In this document: positions 5,358 to 11,310 of the stretch, piece after piece
How the letters are laid out: each line of letters opens with the position of its first letter
Numbering within the stretch: position 1 is the first letter of the stretch
Source: OMOG01 sp041485845
Lineage (GTDB): Bacteria; Acidobacteriota; Terriglobia; Bryobacterales; Bryobacteraceae
Length of the DNA: 13,147 nucleotides
Assembly: GCA_041485845.1 (NCBI GenBank)
Contig: JBGPKH010000199.1
Location: forward strand, 1 to 13,147
Direction of reading: 5' to 3'
Program-made: the position numbers and the translations under genes
The notes under the pieces: generated by a model
Told to the model about the DNA's origin: nothing
Database searches by the model: none
The model's input: the letters and a program-made list of their open reading frames with translations, nothing else

Positions 5358-7979
5358 TCATTCGTGACGAAGGGATTGAGTGGGATCCAGACGCGTGGCG
5401 CGGCGCGCTGGAGGCAGAGCCGCCAGCAAGGCGGATATAGTCAAAACCGCCGCGGAGACCGCGAAGGCGGCTGGATCCGAGGGTGAGACCTCAAACAACA
5501 GAGATTGGATAAATCGTGTTCCCACCAGACAGGCAGGGATTCCAAAAATAAGGCCGCAGGCGAGTACGACCCCCACTTCAGCAAGAGCCGTTCGGAGTAT
5601 GGCCCACGAACTGGCGCCCAAGGCAATGCGGATCCCGATTTCCCGCGTGCGGCTCGAAACCTCGTAGGCCATCGCGCCGTACAATCCGATCGAAGCGATG
5701 ATCAGGCCCAGCAGTCCGAAGATCGCCGACAGTTGGCCAACCAGCCGATCCCGCCGGATGGATTGCTGAATCAGATCCTCCATCGTGCCCGTTTCTATCT
5801 CCGCATTCGGAGCCACGGCCTTGATGGCCGCACGAATCTCCGCGAACGCGGCGGCTTTGTCCTCCGCACGTTTTGGCCGAGCGACAATGGTCGCGAATGC
5901 TCCGGGCTGTGGAGCGCTGTACACAATATCGCGCCTCGATTCTGTGAAAGCGGCATATTTCGTGTCGTGTACCACCCCGATAATTTCCGACTGAGGCTGG
6001 CTCCGGTAAACCGAGACTTTGGCGCCGAGGGGGCTCCGATCGTGGAAATAGTGTTTGGCGAAGGATTCACTGACGATAATCGTTTGGGGAGGCCAGCCTC
6101 GATCCCGGTCCTCGAAATCGCTGCCGCTCAACATCTGGATATTCATCGCGCGAAAATAACCAGGGAAGGCGTCGCTGAAGTAAACAATGTTGTCCTCGTC
6201 CGCCGTGGGAACGTAACCGGGAACCGTGGCCCAGTTCCAACCGCCGCCTCCCCTGAGCGGCAGGCGTCCCATACTCACTGCGGCCAGCACCGGCGATCGC
6301 CGTAACCGCTCGATCGCCTCTTCCATCTGGCTTCCCTTGATCGGGGCTTGCCGGTTGAATTTAACGCCGGCCCAAACCACTTCTGATCGCGCAAAACCCC
6401 CGGAGGTAAGACTCAGGTTCCTGAGTGTGCGGGCAAACAGCGCGGCGCCGGTGACCAAGACGAGTGAGCCGGCGATCTGGGCAGCCAGCATCCATCTCCA
6501 ACTTCGCCTGCGTCTGCCCACGGCGGAAGGCCGCGATTCTTTCAGAGCGCGTCCCGGATTTGCGCCGGCTGCCCGCCAGGAGGGAATCAGTCCAAAAAGG
6601 AGGCCGGCCGCGATCGTCAGGATAAATGCGAACACGACGATCTTCGAGTTGGCATGGAACTGCAGGTATCGCCTGTCATCTTTCCCTACAAAAAGCAGCA
6701 GCAGGTCCACAATCCAGCGCGCCAGAAGCACCGCGAGAATCCCTCCGGCGGCCGCGATGATCATGCATTCAGTCAACCACTGGCGGATCAACTGCCCGTG
6801 GCTTGCGCCGAGCGCCAGCCGCAGGCTCATTTCACCGGACCGGCCCGCGCCGCGAACAAACAGCAGCGTGGAGAGGTTGGCGCACGCGATCAGCAGAACG
6901 ATCCCCACCAGCGTCATCAAGACCATCAGCGGTTTGGAAAACTCGTTGCGAGTTTCGGAGTAGCCCTTGGCGCCCGGTTGGAGAGTCCTGGGCTTTTGCT
7001 TGTCGAGACGTCCATACGCTTTATGCCTGGCTGCACCTTCTTCCATCGACCGCTTGCCCATGAGGTCGTTAGCCGCCCCGAAGGGGACTCCGGGCCGGAG
7101 CCGCACCATGGTGTGAAGCCACATCGCGCCCTCTGAAGTGAGCAGATTCTTGTTGAAACTCGCCTGACCGTGAATGGTAATGAACAATTCCGGCGGATCG
7201 CCCAACTCGGTGCCGTAGAAGCCGGCTGGAGCGATTCCGATGACCTGAAAAGGCACTCCGCGGATCCGGATTGTCTGATGGACAGCACGGGCGTCTCCGC
7301 CAAACAGCCGCTGCCATGCCGCGTAACCGAGCATCGCCACATTCGCCGAGCCCGGCAGGTCGTCCTGTTCCGTCAACACCCGGCCGAGGTGAGCCTGGAC
7401 TCCGAGTGTAGGAAAGTACGAGCCGCTGACCGAGATAGTGCGAGCCTCATCGCGATGCTCGCCAACCTGCACCTCCGTGGTCCCGCGGGACGACCAAGCC
7501 AGAGTTCCGGTGAAAATATCCTGGTTGCTGCTGCGGATCGCCTCGAAGTGAACGTAAGACTGCGAGCCTCTTACCTGATAGAGTCCCTGCGGATCGCGGA
7601 CGGGGAGATCGTTCAACATCAGCCGCTCCAGAAGGCTGAAGGTCGCGATGTTGGCGCCGATCCCAAGGCCCAGCGAGAGCACGCCGACCGTCGTGAATCC
7701 CGGGCTCTTGCGAAGCGAGCGTAGGGAATAACTCAGGTTTCTTCGAAGTTCGTCAGCGGCCCGCAGCAGAAAGGACGTTTCGCGGCACAGTTCTTTGTGC
7801 GCCTCCACGCCGCCGAACTCGACACGGGCCTGACGAGCGGCCTTCGTCTTCGGGATTCCCTTTTCCACAAGATGAGCAGTGCGGGCTTCGATGTGGAAGC
7901 GCAACTCGTCTTCCATGTCGCGCTCCCACTGCGGGCGAGCCACCACGCGGCGCCAGGCCGATTTCAGTAACTGAAACAT
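5358..7979 (-). CDS. ADOP-family permease (acidobacterial duplicated orphan permease)
   Basis: This 873-residue membrane protein has two MacB/FtsX-type permease halves in one chain and no ATPase gene nearby, which defines the ADOP family. Residues 1-65 form the helical prefix domain (WERDMEDELRFHIEART at 18-34). A first transmembrane helix lies near 95-118 (TTVGVLSLGLGIGANIATF) and is followed by a periplasmic MacB-like domain. The first FtsX domain spans about 348-465. Another helix near 496-515 begins the second half, with a second periplasmic domain. The second FtsX domain runs from about 755, with SRTREIGIRIALGAS, to the family-type C-terminus PARRATRLDPTQSLRHE. The start ATG at 7979 has an AAAGGAG Shine-Dalgarno (7995-7989) embedded in the last codons of padR, 4 bp upstream. 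It is probably translated with padR and controlled by it. The transported substrate is unknown. Confidence 0.93.
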   Translation of the reverse strand: MFQLLKSAWRRVVARPQWERDMEDELRFHIEARTAHLVEKGIPKTKAARQARVEFGGVEAHKELCRETSFLLRAADELRRNLSYSLRSLRKSPGFTTVGVLSLGLGIGANIATFSLLERLMLNDLPVRDPQGLYQVRGSQSYVHFEAIRSSNQDIFTGTLAWSSRGTTEVQVGEHRDEARTISVSGSYFPTLGVQAHLGRVLTEQDDLPGSANVAMLGYAAWQRLFGGDARAVHQTIRIRGVPFQVIGIAPAGFYGTELGDPPELFITIHGQASFNKNLLTSEGAMWLHTMVRLRPGVPFGAANDLMGKRSMEEGAARHKAYGRLDKQKPRTLQPGAKGYSETRNEFSKPLMVLMTLVGIVLLIACANLSTLLFVRGAGRSGEMSLRLALGASHGQLIRQWLTECMIIAAAGGILAVLLARWIVDLLLLFVGKDDRRYLQFHANSKIVVFAFILTIAAGLLFGLIPSWRAAGANPGRALKESRPSAVGRRRRSWRWMLAAQIAGSLVLVTGAALFARTLRNLSLTSGGFARSEVVWAGVKFNRQAPIKGSQMEEAIERLRRSPVLAAVSMGRLPLRGGGGWNWATVPGYVPTADEDNIVYFSDAFPGYFRAMNIQMLSGSDFEDRDRGWPPQTIIVSESFAKHYFHDRSPLGAKVSVYRSQPQSEIIGVVHDTKYAAFTESRRDIVYSAPQPGAFATIVARPKRAEDKAAAFAEIRAAIKAVAPNAEIETGTMEDLIQQSIRRDRLVGQLSAIFGLLGLIIASIGLYGAMAYEVSSRTREIGIRIALGASSWAILRTALAEVGVVLACGLIFGIPACLVGTRFIQSLLFEVSPSDPAAFAVSAAVLTISALLAALPPARRATRLDPTQSLRHE

Positions 7980-7983
7980 TGCA

Positions 7984-8325
7984 TCACGCTCCTTTAGGCT
8001 TCGCTTTGATTGCCGCTGTCATCGCCTCTACCAGGCGGCCCCACCCCTCCAACTCTTGACCGAGCTGTTTGCGTCCCGCAGGCGTAAGGGAGTAAAACTT
8101 CGCGCGGCGGTTATTGTCCGAGACGCCCCACTTGGTGGCGAGCAGCCCCTTGTGCTCCAGCCGGTACAGGGCTGGATAGAGGGCGCCTTGATCGATCGAC
8201 AGAGCCTGATTCGTGATCTGCTCGATCCGCAGCAATACCCCGTACCCGTGCTGCGGGCTCAGCGAAACAGCTTTCAGAATCAGCAGATCCAGCGTGCCGG
8301 GAAGCAGTTCCGCGCGTTTTGGCAT
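7984..8325 (-). CDS. PadR-family transcriptional regulator
   Basis: This is a 113-residue winged-helix regulator of the short PadR type. LLPGTLDLLILKAVSL (7-22), QHGYGVLLRIEQI (25-37), the recognition and wing region GALYPALYRLEHKGLL (47-62) and NRRAKFYSLTPAGRKQL (72-88) match the family closely. A C-terminal dimerisation helix follows. The ATG at 8325 has an AGGAGA Shine-Dalgarno 7 nt upstream. The gene overlaps no neighbour but sits 4 bp from the ADOP permease, an arrangement that recurs in acidobacterial genomes. It probably represses its own operon, because two matching palindromes flank the promoter. The inducing signal is unknown. Confidence 0.93.
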   Translation of the reverse strand: MPKRAELLPGTLDLLILKAVSLSPQHGYGVLLRIEQITNQALSIDQGALYPALYRLEHKGLLATKWGVSDNNRRAKFYSLTPAGRKQLGQELEGWGRLVEAMTAAIKAKPKGA

Positions 8326-8331
8326 GGTCTG

Positions 8332-8354
8332 TTCTCCTATTGGGATTAGGAGAA
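8332..8354. promoter_or_regulatory. Candidate PadR operator box 1 (over the Shine-Dalgarno and start region)
   Basis: TTCTCCTA (8332-8339) and TAGGAGAA (8347-8354) are perfect 8-bp inverted repeats 7 nt apart. The core is TCTCCT-N9-AGGAGA. The box covers the expected transcription start and the ribosome-binding site of padR. It has the same core and half-site spacing as box 2. Confidence 0.6.
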
Positions 8355-8382
8355 GTGTAACGGTACTCTCCTAATTTGTCAA
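8354..8382 (-). promoter_or_regulatory. padR-ADOP promoter
   Basis: On the minus strand a consensus -35, TTGACA (8382-8377), is followed by exactly 17 bp and TACACT (8359-8354). This is the best sigma70-type promoter in the window. The -35 lies upstream of padR within the last codons of the hydrolase gene, whose stop is at 8373-8371. Transcription would begin near 8347, giving a short leader that carries the AGGAGA Shine-Dalgarno. Confidence 0.8.
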
Positions 8383-8388
8383 GGAGAG
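8366..8388. promoter_or_regulatory. Candidate PadR operator box 2 (over the -35)
   Basis: CTCTCCT (8366-8372) and AGGAGAG (8382-8388) are perfect 7-bp inverted repeats 9 nt apart, centred on the -35 element. The core TCTCCT-N9-AGGAGA is identical in layout to box 1. The two box centres are 34 bp apart, and the inner half-sites of the two boxes also pair as ATTAGGAGA and TCTCCTAAT. Confidence 0.6.
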
Positions 8389-9129
8389 AGTGAAGAACTG
8401 TTGAAGAGCTGGAGAGAGTGAAGAACATCGCGGGTCGATAACGTCAAAGTGATCGGCTCCCGGCAGTTCCAGCAGGCGGACCGGGCCGGCATCCTCGGAG
8501 CGCAACCTCACGTATTCGCGGCTCAGCTCGATGGGCACGATATCGTCGGCCGTGCCGTGAATGAGGATGCGTCGCACGGACGATGGACGGCGCGCCGGGC
8601 ACGCCCGTGCATAGATCTCCGGGACCTCGTCGGGGGAGCCGCGCAGCAGTTCTTCGACCGCGCCATCGCCCAGGCGCTGTTCCCAGGCTTCACGGAGACA
8701 CGCGACGGGCGCGAGCGCAACCGCGCCCGCGAGTTCCGGCTCTTCGGCCGCGAGCCACAGAGCGAGATGTCCGCCGGCGGAATGTCCCGTCACGATTACG
8801 CCGCGCCCGCCGCCGTGGCGTTCGCGAGCCGCGCGCAATCCGGCGGCCACGTCGTCGAACGTGCCGGGCCAGCCGCCGCCCGTTTCGCCAACGCGCCGGT
8901 ATTCCAGATTGGCTGTGACGAATCCCGCGGCGGTCAGCGCGGCGCACAAGTGGCCGGCGTGCAGCAGATCGAAACGGGCGCGCCAGAATCCGCCGTGTAT
9001 GTGCACCACGAGTGGCAGCGTCGAAGCCGTGCGCGGGAACCGGAAATCGATGAACTGGCTGCCATGATTACCGTAGGCCATACGGAGGTCGGCTGCGGGC
9101 GCGGGGAGCGAGAGGATCTCACGGCTCAT
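8371..9129 (-). CDS. Alpha/beta hydrolase (esterase / kynurenine-formamidase-like)
   Basis: A 252-residue alpha/beta-hydrolase with the oxyanion motif HGGFW at 45-49 and nucleophile elbow GHSAGGH at 115-121 (Ser117). HGTADDIVP (191-199) supplies the acid, Asp195 or Asp196, and GADHFDVIDP (224-233) supplies His227. HGGFW with GHSAGGHL resembles the hormone-sensitive-lipase and arylformamidase-like branches, so it probably hydrolyses a small ester or amide; the substrate is unknown. There is no signal peptide, so it is cytoplasmic. The frame is open back to 9237, but MSREILSLPAP at 9129 is preferred because longer versions would overlap the divergent gene. It has no Shine-Dalgarno; TATCAT sits 6 nt upstream. 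The last codons contain a 16-bp repeat and the padR -35. Confidence 0.85.
   Translation of the reverse strand: MSREILSLPAPAADLRMAYGNHGSQFIDFRFPRTASTLPLVVHIHGGFWRARFDLLHAGHLCAALTAAGFVTANLEYRRVGETGGGWPGTFDDVAAGLRAARERHGGGRGVIVTGHSAGGHLALWLAAEEPELAGAVALAPVACLREAWEQRLGDGAVEELLRGSPDEVPEIYARACPARRPSSVRRILIHGTADDIVPIELSREYVRLRSEDAGPVRLLELPGADHFDVIDPRCSSLSPALQQFFTLSLTN
8383..8426. repeat. 16-bp direct repeat in the 3' end of the hydrolase gene
   Basis: GGAGAGAGTGAAGAAC occurs at 8383-8398 and again at 8411-8426 with a 12-nt spacer; the 28-bp period is not a multiple of three. On the coding strand it gives the serine- and leucine-rich end of the hydrolase. One copy supplies half of operator box 2, so the duplication may have helped build the padR control region. 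Confidence 0.75.
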
Positions 9130-9134
9130 AGCGA

Positions 9135-9141
9135 TATGATA
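9135..9141. promoter_or_regulatory. Symmetric TATGATA element, shared divergent -10 candidate
   Basis: In the 19-bp gap between the hydrolase ATG (9129, minus) and the deacetylase ATG (9149, plus), TATGATA reads TATGAT on the plus strand (9135-9140) and TATCAT on the minus strand (9141-9136). These sit 8 nt and 6 nt before the two start codons. Both genes can hardly be expressed from upstream transcripts, so this near-palindromic hexamer is the best candidate promoter core. No good -35 is visible on either side. An AAGG before the plus-strand ATG is a weak Shine-Dalgarno. Confidence 0.5.
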
Positions 9142-9148
9142 AGGTCCT

Positions 9149-10546
9149 ATGCTGCGTGCATGGATTGTTTGCTGTTTGCTGATGGTCCCGTTGCTCGGAG
9201 CCGGATCGCCCGTGTACGTGGTTCTCTGGTTCGACACCGAGGACTACATCGAGCCCGCATCGGATGACGCCGCGCTGCGGATCGCCAACGACCTTACCGC
9301 GCTTGGCGTGCGCGCCACGTTCAAGGTGGTTGGCGAGAAGGCGCGGGTGCTCGAGAGCCGCGGCCGCCGGGACGTCATCGCAGCACTCTCGAAACACGCC
9401 ATCGGCTACCACTCGAACTGGCACAGCGTTCATCCGGCGCCCGCCGAGTACCTCGTCCGGCTGGGATATCTGGAGGGCGCGGACGAGTTCGAGCGGCGCG
9501 AAGGGCCGGGCGTGGCGGACGTCAAGCGCGTGTTCGGCGCCCAGCCCGTGTGCTACGGACAGCCCGGGAATTCCTGGGGTCCGCAAAGCAATCTCGCGCT
9601 GCGGCGGCTCGGCATTCCGGTGTATCTCGACGAGGGCGACCAGGTCGGGCTGGACGAACAGCCCTTCTGGTATGGGGGACTGTTGTACGTCTTCCGCATG
9701 GGCCGCAACCAGTTTCGTGCGCAGTTGAACGTGGGGGCGGAAGATCCGGCGGCTTACCAACGGTTCGACGACGCGGCGGCTCGGCTCTCCGCGTCGGGCG
9801 GCGGCGTGATCAGCATCTACTACCATCCCACCGAGTTCGTCACCACCGAATTTTGGGACGGAGTGAACTTCGCGCACGGCGCGAATCCGCCGCGTGAGGC
9901 TTGGGTGAAGCCGCATCGCAGAACGGCCGAGGAATCGGAACGCTGCTACGGAGTGCTGCGCCGATTCGTCGAGCACATGAAGCGCCAGCCGGATGTGCGC
10001 TTCGCAACTGCCAATGACCTGCTCGCAATCTACCAGAAGCCACTCCCCCGTGCGGTCGATCGCAAGGCTGTAGCCGAAAACCTCGCCCGCGGCATCGTGT
10101 TCCAGGACGTCCAGGGACAGATGCTTTCACCCGCCGATATGCTGCTGGCGTTGATGGGGCTCGACCCGGAGATTGTGGACGGACCCACCGCGGCAGGCGC
10201 CACGACGTGGACCGAAGCTTCGATTCCCGCGGCAGCGTTCCGCGCAGCTACGGCCGACGCTGCGGGCTTCGTACGCCGCACGCATCGCCTCCCGAGCGAG
10301 GTCTTCATCGGCGCCGCGTCGCTCGCGCTGCCCGACTTCGCGGCGACGCTGGCGGGCAGCGTCCTGGAACCGGCCGCCGACGTCCGCGTGGTTCGCGGGC
10401 GGACCGGGTTCGACCGATACTTCGCCACCGACCCGCGCAAGCCATTCAACTGGGTGATTCACCCGGAAGGCTTCGCTGGCGGCCCGCTGCTCGAACTCGG
10501 CCGTTTGCAGGGCTGGACGCTCAAGCCGGCCCGGCTGCAACGCTGA
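9149..10546 (+). CDS. Exported NodB-like polysaccharide deacetylase domain protein
   Basis: This is a 465-residue protein with an N-terminal signal peptide (hydrophobic 5-19, likely cut after Gly-Ala-Gly-Ser around 18-20). The NodB-type metal-dependent deacetylase motifs are recognisable. YVVLWFDTED (23-32) is motif 1, with Asp29 as the likely base or metal ligand. GVRATFKVVGEKA (53-65) follows, and motif 2, HSNWH, at 88-92 fits HSxxH. GQPGNSWGPQ (137-146) and ISIYYHPTEF (221-230, His226) complete the barrel. Residues from about 300 form an extra C-terminal part that I do not recognise. The probable role is removal of acetyl groups from an extracellular or envelope glycan, but the acidic FDTED motif 1 is not the usual TFDD, so activity is inferred. 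The gene is divergent from the hydrolase and followed by a hairpin cluster. Confidence 0.8.
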   Translation: MLRAWIVCCLLMVPLLGAGSPVYVVLWFDTEDYIEPASDDAALRIANDLTALGVRATFKVVGEKARVLESRGRRDVIAALSKHAIGYHSNWHSVHPAPAEYLVRLGYLEGADEFERREGPGVADVKRVFGAQPVCYGQPGNSWGPQSNLALRRLGIPVYLDEGDQVGLDEQPFWYGGLLYVFRMGRNQFRAQLNVGAEDPAAYQRFDDAAARLSASGGGVISIYYHPTEFVTTEFWDGVNFAHGANPPREAWVKPHRRTAEESERCYGVLRRFVEHMKRQPDVRFATANDLLAIYQKPLPRAVDRKAVAENLARGIVFQDVQGQMLSPADMLLALMGLDPEIVDGPTAAGATTWTEASIPAAAFRAATADAAGFVRRTHRLPSEVFIGAASLALPDFAATLAGSVLEPAADVRVVRGRTGFDRYFATDPRKPFNWVIHPEGFAGGPLLELGRLQGWTLKPARLQR

Positions 10547-10647
10547 CCCTTTCCGAACGACAACGCGTTTTAGCATCAACGGCCCCACTCCTCCGCTCCA
10601 CGTGGCGGATCAAGTCACATCCCGCAACGCCCAAGCTGAGGGTCCCT

Positions 10648-10741
10648 GGCAGAAATCCCGGCAGGCTGAATGCCTGCCCCTGCCGAGCTTCGCTCGGCTG
10701 GCCGATTGGCAATCGGCCGCAGGATGCCATCCTGCCCCACA
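10648..10741. repeat. Mosaic of four hairpins (REP/BIME-like intergenic element)
   Basis: Four palindromes follow one another: GGCAGGctgaatgCCTGCC (10659-10677), GCCGAG-cttcg-CTCGGC (10682-10698), GGCCGATT-ggc-AATCGGCC (10700-10718) and GCAGGAT-gcc-ATCCTGC (10719-10735). The element starts with GGCAGAAATCCC and ends with CCTGCCCCAC. Its first 33 bp recur inverted at 13052-13085. It occupies most of the 215-bp gap between the convergent deacetylase and WbuC-like genes, where it could act as a bidirectional transcript end or mRNA stabiliser. Confidence 0.8.
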
Positions 10742-10761
10742 TCGGCGGCGCCCGGAATATT

Positions 10762-11244
10762 TCAAACCGCCCGGACGTTCGAGACCAGCCAATTCAGGTA
10801 GGCCGGGACACCCGGCTCTCCCTCTCGGGGCGCCCAGGGAGCGAAGTCCTTGTCGTTCGCCGCCGAGTAGGGCCCGGGCTTGACTTCGTAACACACCGCA
10901 TGCGGCGAGAGCACCGCCAGAGTGTGCCAGACGCCCGGCCGGATGTCGATGCCGATCGCGTCGCGCCCCAGGATGTGCGTGGTCGCGACTCGCCCGGCAT
11001 CGTCGAAGGTGAAGAAGGCAAGCTCTCCATCCAGCACCAGAAACGATTCGGATTTCGGCGGGTCGGTATGCCGGTGCGGAGCTATGTAAGTACCGCGCAG
11101 CATCACGTTCAGAAAGCGGTGCGGATTGTCCTGCATGTTCGCGTGGAAGTTGTGATTCGTGCGCAACCGCGGCGAACGGCCCGCTCGCTCGATCAGGGTC
11201 CGAAAGAGATCCGAGTCCAGTAGCTGAATGCACGCGTCCGGCAT
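10762..11244 (-). CDS. WbuC-family cupin-fold metalloprotein
   Basis: This 160-residue protein has RTNHNFHANMQDNPHRFLNV (28-47), GTYIAPHRHTDPPKSESFLV (51-70), the beta-rich core GELAFFTFDDAGRV (73-86), IDIRPGVWHTLAVL (99-112) and YEVKPGPYSAANDKDFAPWA (119-138). This order matches WbuC-type cupins, known mainly from O-antigen clusters. His57, His59, Glu66 and His107 are the likely metal ligands. No catalytic reaction is established for the family that I can cite. The frame is open far upstream, but the family N-terminus begins at the ATG at 11244. TATCAT lies 6 nt before it, so the mRNA may be leaderless, although GAGGGA directly precedes the ATG. No O-antigen genes are in the window. The gene is divergent from the SelA-like gene across 66 bp. 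Confidence 0.88.
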   Translation of the reverse strand: MPDACIQLLDSDLFRTLIERAGRSPRLRTNHNFHANMQDNPHRFLNVMLRGTYIAPHRHTDPPKSESFLVLDGELAFFTFDDAGRVATTHILGRDAIGIDIRPGVWHTLAVLSPHAVCYEVKPGPYSAANDKDFAPWAPREGEPGVPAYLNWLVSNVRAV

Positions 11245-11250
11245 TCCCTC

Positions 11251-11256
11251 ATGATA
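11251..11256 (-). promoter_or_regulatory. -10-like TATCAT, 6 nt before the WbuC-like start
   Basis: TATCAT on the minus strand (11256-11251) is separated from the ATG at 11244 by GAGGGA only. This repeats the geometry seen at 9136-9141 and 1763-1768. No convincing -35 was found. Confidence 0.4.
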
Positions 11257-11276
11257 CCGGCCATGCCAGCCAGTGG

Positions 11277-11304
11277 TACAATTCTCAACGAATAGTCCAG
11301 GAGG
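11277..11304 (+). promoter_or_regulatory. -10 TACAAT and Shine-Dalgarno of the SelA-like gene
   Basis: TACAAT (11277-11282) is a good -10 in a divergent gap. A full AGGAGG (11299-11304) lies 6 nt before the ATG at 11311, so this gene, unlike several neighbours, has a normal leader and fixes the start codon. A matching -35 is not evident. Confidence 0.55.
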
Positions 11305-11310
11305 AAAATC

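Noticed and set aside
5505..6305. Plus-strand open frame of 266 codons within the ADOP region
   Set aside because: It is antisense to the ADOP second half, and no domain is recognisable.
9130..9237. Longer N-terminus for the alpha/beta hydrolase
   Set aside because: It would overlap the signal-peptide codons of the divergent deacetylase; the family-like sequence begins at MSREILSLPAP.
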